DNA of 64,000 nt from Ganoderma boninense (lineage: Eukaryota; Basidiomycota; Agaricomycetes; Polyporales; Polyporaceae): NCBI GenBank assembly GCA_002900995.3, contig CM035304.1, positions 2,760,823 through 2,824,822 of the forward strand, given 5' to 3'. Numbering within the stretch: the stretch's first letter is position 1; every line of letters starts with the position of its first letter. Shown in pieces: positions 22,401 through 33,595 of the stretch. Under the pieces are notes generated by a model. It did no database searches. It had not been told where the DNA came from and worked only from the letters and a program-made list of their open reading frames with translations. Position numbers and translations under genes: made by a program.

Positions 22401-23728
22401 ACTCTGTGTTTCCCTGCGAGCTTGAACTCGATTCCCCTCCGCGGTCCACCTCCTTCTCCCCCATGTGCGACATAGGAACTTTGACTGCAGTTGGCGTTGG
22501 GCTCTTTGAGGGCTGCTCGGAAATGCCCTCGCTGATCCAGCCGCTTGGGTCGACTAGCTGTGGGGCACCTTCGACCCGCCGAATCATTTCTGGGCGGAGC
22601 TGGTAGCGGCCGCGACCTTTGCCAGCTTCCTGGGCAACAGCATCGTTGTATGACCGCAGGCGCGTCTTCCACGGTAACCTGAAAAGGCTCAATGTCCTTT
22701 TCCACCACGACTTCTCTGTGACATCCACCACTACGCCAGTCTGCTCCTCAGCTCGGCGCTTGAGCTCCGCTTCCACAATCCGTTCAAACTTCTTCGCGAA
22801 AAAGGTCCTGAATCCTCTGTGAGTCAATTTCACTAACGTCAAAGAAGGGGGTTTACCTCCGGGTATATACGATGACAAGTGAAACAACGACCTAGAAACC
22901 ATGAATGCAACACCCGGGAAGAATCACTGGAACACGTACAGGGCTACCCATGCACATCTGGATGAACAGGAGAGCTTGTTGGAACCCCGTCAAGCCGCTC
23001 AGATCCACAGTCGCAAGACCACAGACCGCCATCGCGCTGACGCAATTGAACAGAGAATCGACATAGGAGACGTGAAAGTTGGTGTTGGCGGCATAGAGAA
23101 TTCCGGAGAATATTAAGGGAGTGAAGGTGCTGCGGTCGAGTAGATGAGTAAGTATACTGACAGGACAACGGCCAACACAAGAATCAGGCGAGTCAAGCCG
23201 CAGATGTGTCCCGAGGCCACAGCGGAGGTGGATGGACCATCGCGTGGCGGCACCTCACATTCGCTCATCAAGGAGATCGTGAACGGACGCATCGCACAGC
23301 AACTATCAGGTCTTGGGCGGGCGACTCCTCGACGCCAAAAGGTCCATCAACCAGCTCACGATGTGACACTTGGCGCAAGGGGTGGGAACCCGGCGGAGGG
23401 GGCTCACCATTGAAGCCACCCCACGCACCAAATCCCACGTACTGGTCCCATCTCCAGCCTATAACACTGCCCAGATGAGCCACACTGCATGCAAGGCCAT
23501 GTAGTGGGCATTTGAACAGCATATATTCAACTTTTTCGCCCGGAGTGACATCATTGTGGCCCATCGTCTAACCTCGCACCATGCCCCCCCAAACCGTCGT
23601 CCGTGAAAAAAAACGAACACTCACAAGACTAGCAGATGTATGCGGTAGAAGTTGAGGTGCTTCAGGACATAATGCTTGAGGTTGCGGACTCGGCCAGGAA
23701 CATAGACACGGCTCGGAATTGAAGGCAT
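19402..23728 (-). CDS. Trk-type potassium transporter
   Basis: Fungal Trk proteins are plasma-membrane K+ uptake systems of the SKT/HKT superfamily with four pore repeats. Exon 1 (23728-23625) encodes a basic N-terminus. After a 495-nt intron, exon 2 (23129-22940) begins FTPLIFSGILYAANTNFH and carries the pore-type segments SAMAVCGLATVDL and LFIQMCMGSP. A large cytosolic loop follows (about 22830-21600), with basic, Ser-rich and RPTMSRPTM repeats. It is characteristic of fungal Trk1. Later exons read IPKWHSDFIPPALHRVIGTTW, SAYTNTGMSLVDQSMVPFQ, LILAGNTAFVRLY and ATAVRAAGFATVTLSDLAP, then a last pore/helix exon (GALHPLSKLIICLVMLRGRHRGLP) and an acidic tail ending at 19402. Many small exons between 21500 and 19800 were placed only approximately. 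It follows dynactin p25 on the same strand. Confidence 0.88.
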
Positions 23729-24315
23729 CTCCCTCAGCAGGGAGGAGGCAGCGGCAACGGCGGCGGTGGCGGCGGTGGGGGTTTATGTGTTAGCTAGATG
23801 AGCCCAGCATCGGGGATGGAGATGTAGTGGTTGGGGGTGAAACGTTGAAGGGTTCAGGCTGGGCTGGATTCAGTGGGAAAGATCGAGAGCAGGGCTCAAC
23901 CAGCCGTGGTGCCCTCGCCACCGTTGACGTCGTACTCTGGGCGTCTGCACTCAGAAACTTGAAGCGCGCATATAGTCAGCCTGCAAATCGGCATCATGAA
24001 CGGTCCCGGCACAGCTGGTCAACTGCATGACTTTAATATACAATATATTGCAGGATACGGGTACAGGACCGAACACATAGAAGCAATGCGTGCGAGAATA
24101 TGCAGCGGCCTCCCCGAACTCGAAGCTTGAAGCACAGAGAGATTATGCGCCGTCGGCGCGTCGTGCTGAGTCCCAGAGAGGCATTTCAGTGGGGGGGTCG
24201 GCTTTCATTGTGAAGATACCGATTTCGAGTTCTCACCACCGAGTTGAAATTGACTGCGGGGTATATGAAGAAGGGTATAGGGTCAAGGGTCGACACCATC
24301 CAGCTCGAGATTGCA
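23729..24315. other. Intergenic between dynactin p25 and the Trk transporter
   Basis: This is the likely promoter of the transporter and the 3' end of the dynactin gene. It has GGCGGTGGCGG-type simple sequence at 23757-23785 and a GCGCATATA at 23966. No gene is seen. Confidence 0.45.
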
Positions 24316-25277
24316 TCACCGGTCCTGGGGAAGCGGCTGGAAGCGAGTGTAATACTGCTTCGTTTGCGACTCCACCATTTCAGGCGTGGACTCCGGCAGG
24401 TCTTCGACGAATCGACCTTTAAACGTTCGTTTATAACTGAGTGAATGAGCTCATACTTTACACACCTGGAGAGCCGGCGAACAATGCCAGCGCAGGTACA
24501 ACTGTGTTTGGCGGTATGACGGTGTTGTCGGCGATCTTGGCACAGTCCTTGATAATCGTAAACTTTCCCTGGGTACAATAGCACGGGAGCAAGAAGAGTT
24601 AGTATCCATTTGCAACAACCACACCTTTCCTCTAAGGAACCCCCGCCCCCACAGTTGTGCGTGGTGGAAGTGTGGAGGTATGGATATGAAACAAGCTGTA
24701 CCAGCCTACCCCCTTCTCATCGACAGTCTTTCGGGGTGTTCAACTTCGGTACAGGGAAGAATGAAACACGCCGAAAAGTGACGGAAGACGTACGATGATG
24801 CAGTTCTTGCCTATCTCGACATGGTTCCCAATGGTCGCAGCTTCCACAATGGAATTCGCACCTATGTGGACGTGGTCCCCGATCTTCATGGGATAGTAGT
24901 TGAAATTTCCGCGATACGTCTTGTACGGCGGCCTGTGGACGACAAACATGACAAGCCCGCGTGTGGCGGAGAGAGAACAGGCGTACCTCATAACACACCC
25001 CTCGCCAATGAGACAATATCGCCCCAGGGATATTACCACAGCATGCCCCGGTCCTGTTCTCCGAAGGTCCCCTCGAATGATCGCCCCGCTCGCGATGATA
25101 GTCTTCCCACCGAGTATGATGTTCTGCGGACCCGAGATGGTGGCCCTACGGGACACTTTGTTCCCCGTGTCCTGTGCGCATATAGTCAGCGAATCGACTA
25201 TGAAGCACGATGCAGAGCCTTTATTCACCTACCGTCTCGATGTACTCCGCCCTGGTGTAGTATATTGGCAGGTCCAT
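24316..25277 (-). CDS. Dynactin subunit 5 (p25), left-handed beta-helix protein
   Basis: p25 sits at the pointed end of the dynactin complex and helps couple dynein to early endosomes. Exon 1 encodes MDLPIYYTRAEYIET and is joined across an intron (which holds GCGCATATA at 25176) to DTGNKVSRRATISGPQN. The body has the hexapeptide-repeat pattern of a left-handed beta-helix: IILGGKTIIASGAIIRGDLRR, GRYCLIGEGCVMRPPYK, FNYYPMKIGDHVHIGANSIV and IGNHVEIGKNCII. The C-terminal exon holds DNTVIPPNTVVPALALFAGSP and ends in QPLPQDR. At about 190 residues in roughly four exons the length matches the family. The start lies only 138 bp from that of the divergent gene at 25416. Confidence 0.93.
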
Positions 25278-25415
25278 GAGTGCTGAAAACGTTGAGGTCG
25301 AGTTCAGAACAAGCCACGACGGCAAGGCGCTCAGCGCCCAAAGGTCCTGTTGCCGAGACGCGTGCGTACGCGCTCGGTGTCTGCGCGCACGCCGCCCTCT
25401 CAACTCACGACCACC

Positions 25416-26255
25416 ATGAGGCCATCGACCCCGTCGCTCGTCCACCTCGCTGCCCATCTGCGTCCCTGCAAGATCGCGCCATACCCACCCCTGCGCGGTC
25501 TGAGCACCCTTTCTCGCCCAAAACCGCACTCCCTGGCACCCTTGACCCTCGGCTCTGCCCTATACCAGCATCCATGCTTCACACGACGGCGAACGGTGGT
25601 CACAACAAGCACCTCCCCGGGGACCCCAACAACACCCCAAGCACCAAAAGCATCCGATCACGAGCCAGCAGCGGCAGCGGCGAGCGAAGCCGCAAACCAT
25701 GAGGATGCGGCGGAGGAGGACTACCACGGGCCGCTAACCACGACCTTCCGGCGGCTCAAGATCCTCTCGCTCTCCTCGCTGACGCTCACCTGCGCCCTCA
25801 CGCCGTTCATCTTCGTGCTCGAGACGACGTCCTCGGTGCCCGTCATGGGCCGCTTCGCGCTCGCAGGCATCGCGATGGCCACGTCGGGCGTGTCGACGTT
25901 CCTCGTCGCGTGGTGCGGCCGCCCGTACGTGACGGCGCTGCGCAGGCTGCCCGACGGCCCGCGCGCGGTCGAGATGACGACGCTCACGCTCGGGCTGCAC
26001 CGCCGCGTGACGACGGTGTTCGACACGGCGTTCCTCGTGCCGACGAGCAGGCCGTTCGCGACGTGGGAGCTCGCGGAGGCGTTCAAGCTGCCCGAGGCGG
26101 ACGTCGCGGCGGCGCGGGCGGAGGGCCTGATCCCGCGCGAGGAGACGATTGCGGAGACGCGGACGAGGGACGGGGGGCTGCTGGGGCGGTGGATCGTGAG
26201 CTGGGACGAGGATGGGGTCGGGACGTGCAAGGAGGTCGGGAGGGTCACGCGGTGA
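25416..26255 (+). CDS. Mitochondrial two-helix membrane protein, TMEM186/TMEM70-like
   Basis: An intronless frame of 279 residues. The N-terminus is rich in Arg, Ser and Pro and lacks acidic residues (LVHLAAHLRPCKIAPYPPL, then RGLSTLSRPK), as in a mitochondrial presequence. After an acidic linker (AAEEDYHGPLTTTFRRLK) there are two hydrophobic segments. The first is SLSSLTLTCALTPFIFVL and the second is GRFALAGIAMATSGVSTFLV, followed by WCGRPYV. This helix-hairpin layout is that of TMEM70/TMEM186/TMEM223 proteins, which assist respiratory-complex assembly in the inner membrane. The family assignment rests on pattern rather than exact motifs. An in-frame ATG at 25350 is an alternative start; 25416 was chosen because it has the better context and gives a typical presequence. 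Confidence 0.6.
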   Translation: MRPSTPSLVHLAAHLRPCKIAPYPPLRGLSTLSRPKPHSLAPLTLGSALYQHPCFTRRRTVVTTSTSPGTPTTPQAPKASDHEPAAAAASEAANHEDAAEEDYHGPLTTTFRRLKILSLSSLTLTCALTPFIFVLETTSSVPVMGRFALAGIAMATSGVSTFLVAWCGRPYVTALRRLPDGPRAVEMTTLTLGLHRRVTTVFDTAFLVPTSRPFATWELAEAFKLPEADVAAARAEGLIPREETIAETRTRDGGLLGRWIVSWDEDGVGTCKEVGRVTR

Positions 26256-26477
26256 GTCGCTCTGCGTCCGGACTGCATTGTCCCCGCTGAGATGGGCGAG
26301 TGTCCCCCTCAGGTATTTCAACGTTCACCAAGAGCTCCTTAGCAGACCGATACATTGAGCTTGGACACATGCGCGGGGTGCGTAGTATGCTTTAGCCATA
26401 AAATTCTCCTAATTTCGTTCCAGGGTAATCCATCGTTGGATAATATACATATGTATTTCCTGCCTACTAACCTACAC

Positions 26478-28001
26478 TCACTCCTCATCCACCACCTTAC
26501 GCTCGAGGCCCCATTGAGACCAATTGGCCCGCAATGCTGCGCCTCCCAGTGGCAGTTTTGCGCCCCAGGTAATGGCGTAATGCGCAAGGACTAGCTCAAG
26601 CTCCTCGATCTCGTCCAACATTTCCAAATGAGAGATTCTAGTCTGCAGGTGAGTTTATGATCTTCTCGTACAATAAATCACATTCCCCGTACCGTTCTAG
26701 TTCTGAGGGCTCTATATACTCCCTTCGGATGTCCTTCAGTGTAAGGGCAAAGGCAACCTCCCAACCGTGTTGCAAAAATCGGTTCGGGAGAGAGGCGAAG
26801 GTCCGATACGGTTCAACACCAGGAAGGGTTACGTTGCGAGCCTTGAACAATCATGTTTAACCAAAGTTGCGTGGAAGGAGAACTTGAGAAATCACGAGAA
26901 ATTGTGACCACGGAGTTGTCCACGAACTCCCCATGTATATTCGATAACAGAAATGGGTTTCGATTGTTCTCGAGTGACGTGACAGAGAAGTATACCAGAG
27001 ACGTTCACGCAGGAATGCCAAGAATACTGTCTGGGGCGACCAGCGTCCCGGACAGATGACCGCACACAGCGTGGACCTGTTTATTGCTGATGGTAAAAAC
27101 AGCATACACTCACCTTGAGGTTGTTTATCATGACCTTCCCGAACGCATCCTCCAGAGAAAACATCTCATACACGATGCATCCGAGGACCCCACGGCTCGC
27201 CTCCTGAGACACGGAGAAGTAGTTTGTGAACCATTGTAGCGTGGCGTTGGACGCTTCCGGGGACATATACGCCAGGACGCATTCAAACAGTAGCAGAGTA
27301 GGCAGTGTTGGAGAAAGGAGGGGTTCTGACTCGGTCGCCAGAAGGGGGCCCAGGGAATCTGCTGGGGGGCTGCGCAAGTCTGCGGCGAGGAGGTGGTACA
27401 CTGGTGAGTGAAGCGCAGTTCCTCCTCCCGCTTCATCCGCATCCAACAAGGAAGAGAGATCAGGCGTCGTTGCTGACGAGACATTCATGCACATACCCAG
27501 TGAGACGTCTTCCGGCTTGCCCTAGCACTGTGCTCAACTCCTTGCTCTTGCGGATCGCCATGGCCTTCTTGGTGGTAATCTCCGCAAAGTCAATCTCAAT
27601 ATACTTTGCGAGCACGTCCTTCTTTGCTCCTGTCTACCTGGACGTACCTAGTTACCAAATGGAATAGTCGTGGAAGCTCGAGGGACACGCACCGCGATCC
27701 TCCAGAAACGCGTGTCGCTCCCTGCGCCGAGGCTCACGATCTGGCATTGCGTTCCCTCTTGCTCAGAGAGCGTCAGCCACCCGTTCACCAACTCGTCCAG
27801 GGCTTCCGATCGTACATACGTCCCGATGTTGATGAGCGGCGGCCGCGGCTGCTGGAGATGTGGTCGCGAGACGAAGGGTAGGATAAAGGGGTCCGTAAGA
27901 TATCTCTTGTGCACCGCTGAGAGCCTTGCTACCGCTGCATCACTGTCGGTCGCACGTATTGCGGCGTCACCCTCTGGCAGTTTCTGTCTCGGAGGAAACA
28001 T
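26478..28001 (-). CDS. Leucine carboxyl methyltransferase 1 (PP2A methyltransferase)
   Basis: This SAM-dependent enzyme methylates the C-terminal leucine of the PP2A catalytic subunit, which controls holoenzyme assembly. From the ATG at 28001 the protein shows DAAIRATDSDAAVARLSAV, RPPLINIGTYVRS and the SAM-binding motif IVSLGAGSDTRFWRIA. After an intron come TGAKKDVLAKYIEIDFAEIT and then RKSKELSTVLG. Further exons read GGTALHSPVYHLLAADLRS, LLFECVLAYMSPEAS and GCIVYEMFSLEDAFGKVMI. The last exons begin ARNVTLPGVEPYRTFASLP and IRREYIEPSELER and end in ELVLAHYAITWGAKLP plus an acidic tail. The intron at 26842-27113 (272 nt) is long for this window. Its start faces Tim22 at 240 bp. Confidence 0.92.
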
Positions 28002-28240
28002 TGTTGCAAGTAGATGATGCGACGATGAGGGGAAGAGCAAGACTGTGTACGCAACCCTGGTCCGACTTTCCCGGAGACATTCCACCTTCCTATATCGGGT
28101 GCTTACGCAAGCAAATTCAGATCTAGGCGCCCATTTTGTTCTGCGCCGTCCGGCCGCCGTCTGCCACCACGACCACGGACCACCAGGTGCCAGCAAGTCC
28201 TCGTCTCCTTCTTTCTCGACCGGTCTCGACTTGCTTCGCC

Positions 28241-28905
28241 ATGAACATCCCCATGGTCGCCCCTGTGTTCCCTGCGGGGAAGGAGCCTCTTCCTCCAGGC
28301 ATCACGGAGGAGGAGCGTGAAAACTACCTGCAGGCCCGCAAGTACCAGAACTGGATGACCACCGGCATGGAGTCCTGCGTAGCGAAGACGGTCATCGCTG
28401 GCGGAGGAGGTGCGTTACATTCTTCTGCCTTTTTTGAGGGTGGGTGATGGGAGTTCACCGACCGCGAAGGGCGTGGCTAGGTTTCGTCATCGGAGCGTTC
28501 TTCTCCCTCATGAGCTCGTCGTTCGCGTACGAGGACCCGCTGCTCCGCCAGAGTCTGAGCACGCAGCAGAAGGCGCGCGCGATCTTCAAGGAGATGGGGC
28601 AGGGGATGTACAAGAGCGGCAAGGGCTTTGGGAAGGTTGGTGCGCTGTTCGCCGGCGTCGAGTGCGTGATCGAGTCAGTGAGTTATGCGTGCCCTCTCCC
28701 TCGTAAATGACTGATTCTTACATACATGTGGGTCTCATAGTATCGAGCACGAAACGACATGGTCAACCCTGTCGCCGCTGGGTTCGTCGCGGGGGGCATC
28801 CTTGCGCGAAACGCGGGTCCAAAAGCGGTTGTTGGCGGTGGTGTCGCCTTCGCTGCGTTCTCGGCTGCCATCGACCTCTTTCTTAGACGAGAGACTGCTG
28901 AGTGA
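28241..28905 (+). CDS. TIM22: Mitochondrial inner-membrane translocase subunit Tim22
   Basis: Tim22 is the channel core of the carrier translocase that inserts multispanning proteins into the mitochondrial inner membrane. Three exons (28241-28409, 28481-28677 and 28741-28905) give 176 residues with no frame break. Visible Tim17/22/23-family features are the N-terminal region [15 protein letters not shown] entering the first helix ([13 protein letters not shown]), and the segment [26 protein letters not shown] with the conserved Cys and YR. It continues [21 protein letters not shown] and a last helix [15 protein letters not shown]. The Cys in MESCVAK and the one in VECVIES correspond to the disulfide pair of yeast Tim22. 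Confidence 0.95.
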
Positions 28906-29657
28906 GTCTTCCCCGTCATAATGGTTATGTTGTGGCGCGTGCTAATGGTGGGGTCAGCGAGGATTGATATACACATAGACGACCATGACATATACAGCGC
29001 AACTAACTTATACGGATGTATTCTACTCAATCCTAATGCCTCTACTTACCCTACTCCTGGTTCTTCAGAGAGCTGCAACCCATTCTTCGATATTTGGGGT
29101 CCATCTGTTGCGCGACAGGTCGGCGACACGCCAGCAAGATGATGCTGTGTAGATGCAACGCCACATTAATGCTCTCCTCATAAACTAAAACGCCTGCCTT
29201 CCCCCACATCCGCACACGCACACACACTGATATGCATGGGGTATGTGTGGATTTGTGAATGTTGTCGACTGTATGATTCTAGTGGATCCATATGCATCAT
29301 GATTGACGACGACTGAAAGTACTCAACCAATGTCATTCTTAACCCTCGTGTCCACTGACCCCGTAATTTTCGGATTCGGCAATTGAGGATTCGAGTAACG
29401 ATGTGCACTCTCGACGTACATAACCATGCATTGAAATCGACTGCGAAAGAGAAATGCGCAGAGGATGTTCACCGCCGTTTTCCCGGCCGCGGCTGAGACA
29501 TACATGCATGTGAGAGCGCGGTTGCCCGGTTGCCGGTTCCCTGAGCCATCTTTCCCCATGATGCATGACCGGCAACTGGTACAGACGACGCCGGGCCTAA
29601 CTCCGCACCCCGCGTTCTTCGACCCCCAGCTGAGCTAGCACTCACGGGCCACCAGCC
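28906..29657. other. Intergenic, no gene assigned
   Basis: This is the 3' flank of Tim22 and promoter of the downstream kinase-like gene. Two short minus-strand frames at about 29320-29575 overlap each other in different frames and have no domain. Confidence 0.45.
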
Positions 29658-31223
29658 ATGTCGTCCTCAAAGAAGATTGGCGGGGAGTACGGCGACGTGC
29701 GCGCCAACATCGACAGCGACAAGCTGAACGCCTACCTGTTGGCGCACGTCCCCGCAGGTCACGGCCCCGGTGGACATCAAGCAGTTCAAGGTACGCCGCT
29801 GTCAGCTCTCGCGCTTCTCCCTGGTGCTCACGCGGGGACTCCGTGCAGTTTGGCCAGGTGAGTTGGAGGTTGGGGACTTGGCAACTACGAGTCGGCGTGT
29901 CTGAGGAGTTGGTCCGTCATGGCTGCAGTCGAACCCCACGTACTTCCTGACGGATGCGAGGTACGTCGCCCCCATTCTTGAATCTTGCGCGGAGGTATGC
30001 CGATCCCCGAGCGTAGCAAGAAGCGGTTCGTGCTCCGGAAGAAGCCCGCCGGGCAGCTGCTCTCGAAGACCGCGCACCAGGTCGAGCGAGAGTACACGAT
30101 GCTCCGCGCGCTGCACAAGCACAACGCCAACCCGGCCACGCCCCGGACGAGCGGGTGCCCATCCCCGAGCCCATCGTCCTCTGCGAGGACGTGGGCGTCG
30201 TAGGCACACCATTCTACATCATGGAGTTCTTGGAAGGGCGGATATTCACGAACCCGCGCATGCCGGAGGTCTCTCCCGAGACGCGGCGGGAATGGTGCGT
30301 CCTTCCATTGGATTTTGTTGCGCATATACCAGCAGAAAGGCTCAAGTACGCTGTGTGTGTCGTGGTGGTGGTGGCGTCTCCAGCTGGCTCTCGGCAGCGC
30401 GTGTGCTGGGCACGCTCTCGCTGCTCGACCCTGCCGCGATCGGGCTCTCGAGCTTCGCCTCGAACACGCCCTACTTCCCCCGCCAGATCAAGTCCCTCAC
30501 TGCCGTATCGCAGGCCCAAGCCCAGGCGGTCGACATCGAAACAGGGAAGCAGACCGGCGAGATCCCGCGGTTCGCGGACATGATCGCATGGTACAAATCC
30601 AACCTCCCGGACGAGCGCAAGACGGGGCTGCGGATCGTCCACGGGGACTACAAGCTGGACAACCTGATTTTCCACCCCACGGAGAACCGCGTAATCGGGA
30701 TCCTGGACTGGGAGCTGTGCACGCTGGGTAGCCCGGTGCGTCTTGTTTCCCGTGTGTGATCTTTTGCAGCATTAGGCTGAGGACGAGGAATGGCAGCTCG
30801 CGGACCTGGCGAACTTCACGCAGCCGTGGGCGGTCGCCCCAGATAGCTTTCCTGGTGGGGTGAACGTCTCGGCGGCGTTCAAGAACAACTCCAAGGAGGC
30901 GCCCATTTCGCGGGAGGAGCTCGAGCAGGAGTACTGTCGAGTGACGAGGCAGCCATATCCGATCCCGGAGATGGTCTTTGCACAAAGTTGGATGTTGTTC
31001 CGGGTGAGTGCCTGTCTCAATCTCGTCGTCTCTGCCCTTACGCCGCTGACTGGGGTTATATCAGTCGGCTGTGATCATGCAGGGCATCGCGGCACGCCAT
31101 GCGAGGCGGCAGGCGAGCTCGGAGAGGGCGTTCATGTACGTCGTCGGGTTCCCGTATATGGGTCACCTGGCATACAGGACGTTGGAGGAGGCTGGGGTGA
31201 CTGGCTCGAAGTCAAAATTGTAG
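29658..31223 (+). CDS. APH-fold phosphotransferase, ACAD10/11-like, with C-terminal SKL
   Basis: The protein belongs to the aminoglycoside-phosphotransferase-like kinases related to the N-terminal domain of acyl-CoA dehydrogenases 10/11. Exons are 29658-29790, 29849-29857, 29929-29960, 30017-30294, 30384-30735, 30776-31003 and 31065-31223, 396 residues after correction. Motifs in order are [20 protein letters not shown] (with FGQ encoded by a 9-nt microexon), [13 protein letters not shown] and [10 protein letters not shown]. Then come [15 protein letters not shown], the catalytic [11 protein letters not shown] and the metal-binding ILDWE. The C-terminus is GSKSKL, a canonical peroxisomal PTS1. 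The frame needs one base removed at GG 29757-29758 and one added at CCCC 30141-30144. The related domain in ACAD10/11 acts in hydroxy-acyl metabolism, so a peroxisomal fatty-acid role is inferred. Immediate neighbours are Tim22 and the amidohydrolase. Confidence 0.85.
29849..29857 (+). other. Nine-nucleotide microexon
   Basis: TTTGGCCAG is bounded by an acceptor (GTGCAG) and a donor (GTGAGT) and encodes Phe-Gly-Gln. It is needed to complete the conserved [13 protein letters not shown] motif of the kinase-like gene, so it is real although only three codons long. Confidence 0.8.
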
Positions 31224-31749
31224 GTTTAGTACTGAGGATGAGCTAGGTAACTTGGTTGTTTTGCTTTGTGCGACCATCTACTGCTTCTCGAGATTTAATG
31301 CACAGCGTCTCCTCTGTAAGGACGCATCTTCTGCAAGCTTCCGCCAGCGGCCAAGGTATTATACGCAGTAGAAAACAGTTTTCTCCTTTCGAGATTTCCG
31401 ACTTGATTATTTTGTTTGCTTCTTCGCGACTGGGAGACTTGCAATCGCCTCAAGTCCTCAACTTCTTTTTCTAGAGCGGTATGTGCACGTGCATTGACTT
31501 GTGTGAATCGCGATGGCTTATCAAGACCCTTCCCTGTTTCTCAAGGAGATGTACGACCATACAGTCGCTTTCGACATCCAACGCGTCGCCTCGAGGACCA
31601 CACGCCTGCGATTTTGTTAACCATGACGCACTTTCCAGGATCTCCGGATAAGACGCGAGATACCCTGTCAGTATCTATTTCTTCGTTCTCGGTATGATAA
31701 ACGAGCCCCTGACGTTTGCCGATAGTCTGCCCAAACTCGCGCTCAAGCC

Positions 31750-33595
31750 TTGGATCCGATCGAGCCGCCAAGCCTAGTCCTCCGGAACGCACAGGTCATA
31801 GATCCTGCGCAGTCAACGTTGCTGCCAGGGCTGCAGGACGTGGTCATAGAGGATGGGCTGGTCCTCTCTGTGTCCCCTGTTGGGGTCAAGCCCAGCATTG
31901 CTCCGAAGAAACCGCCACCGCTGTCTGCCGACTTGGATGGAAAGTTCCTTTGTCCGTACGTCGGTCAACAACAACACCTGACAACTCAAGTATATTGCTC
32001 ACGGAAGACGCTTCGGTAGGGGTCTCATCGACTGTCATGTCCATGTCACCGCCGTGCCTGGAGTTAAGACCATGGCTGAGCTCGTCCAGACTCCGGAGCA
32101 GTTGATACACCTGAGGACTACCTATGTCTTGCGCGGTCAGCCCTAACTCTGATTTGTCGTGGACCCGGCTGCATATTGAGACCCGGTGTACAGAGATGCT
32201 CCTGCGCGGCTTCACAACGGTCCGCGATACAGGTAGTTGACATTCCGTGATCAGCCTGTCCTAAGCTAACGAGCCTGACGCAGGCGGAGCCAGCAAAGCT
32301 CTGGCAAGCGCCATTGCCGAGGGTCTCATCTCAGGACCCGCCTGATCCAATGCGGCAAGGCTCTCTCACAGACTGGTATGTATGTCCGTCCAACCTCAAC
32401 CTCAAACAATCCCAACGTGCTCATCCTCGGTGCAGGCGGACACGCCGACTTCGGACCATCCGGAGGCAGCTCGGGCTGCTGTGGAGGACACTCCCAGTCC
32501 CTCGGCCGTACCGCCGACGGCGTCCCGCAGGTGCTCAAGGCGACGAGAGAGGAGCTCAAGGGCGGCGCGGACTTCATCAAGATCATGTGTGGCGGCGGGG
32601 TCGCCTCGCCGACGGACGCGATAGAGACCGTGCAGTTCACGGCCGAGGAGATCCGTGCGATCACGACGACCTGCAAGCAGATGGGCGGCAAGCACAGTGC
32701 GTGGCTGGCTGCATTTTCGGACGTGGGTCCGCTGCCGCTGCCGCTGACGACACCAACACCGACACGCCTGCGATAGCGACTGCGCACGCGTATACGGACG
32801 ATTCGGTCCGCCATGCGATTGACAATGGCGTCAAGGGCATCGAACACGGGAACCTGATCAGTCGCGAGACCACCGAGCTGTGAGTTCTACCTCGATAGGG
32901 TAGGATGGTTGATTCACAATCTCATTCCAACCAAAACGCTTTCAAGGATGGCGCAGAAAGGCATCTTCCTGACGCCCACACTTTCGTGCTACGGGATCAT
33001 GATTCGGCCACCGTTCGAAGACTTTCTCCCGCCTGACGGCAAGGTCAAGAACGAGCAAGTGATGGCCAAGGGCTTGGATGCGCTCAAGGTCGCCGACGAG
33101 GCAGGGGTTACGATCTGCTAGTGAGTCACTCGACCTAGCCGTTCGAGCCCCAAATGACGCCTGACCTGCAGCGGATCTGATTTGCTTACATCAATGCATG
33201 CACTACAAACCGAGGAGGTAATGATACTTACCACGACGGTTCGGATTACGCGCACGTCGCTGAACGCGTTCCATAGTTCACTGTACGGAGCTCTATCCTT
33301 CCCTCGCCGAAGGTCCTTCAGCATGCTACGAGCAACGCAGGTTAGTTCCGCCCAATAATTATCATCAGTCAACTGTTCGGCCTGACGAAGATGTTTTCCA
33401 GCGACCATGCTCGGAGACCCGAAGCTGGGACGGATCGCACCGGGCAGCTACGGAGATCTATTGGTGCTGGATGCGAATCCGCTCGACGACATAACGGTCC
33501 TTGACTATCCAGAGGACCATCTCTTCGCGGTTGTCCAGGGTGGACGCGTTATTAGCAGCCGGGTGGACGGTCTTTCCGCAGACAAGATCGTCTAA
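31750..33595 (+). CDS. Metal-dependent amidohydrolase (imidazolonepropionase-like)
   Basis: A TIM-barrel amidohydrolase with a complete metal site: HxH in DCHVHV, the bridging Lys in DFIKIMCGGG, His in TAHAY, His in GIEHGN and Asp in YGSDLL. Other conserved stretches are LLRGFTTVRDTGG, CCGGHSQSLGR, VLKATREELKGGAD and, at the end, GSYGDLLVLDANPL and FAVVQGGRV. About nine exons are needed. The true start is unclear: the frame closes just upstream at 31723, and a first exon beginning at the ATG near 31622 would need a 34-nt intron. One C appears missing in CCC at 32337-32339, where the frame must change to keep GPRLIQCGKAL. The substrate is unknown. Two degenerate copies lie downstream in the duplicated units. 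Confidence 0.85.

Noticed and set aside
29755..29758. A 10-base intron (GTCCCCGCAG) to restore frame in the APH-fold gene
   Set aside because: Far below any plausible intron size; one surplus G in a GG pair explains it better.
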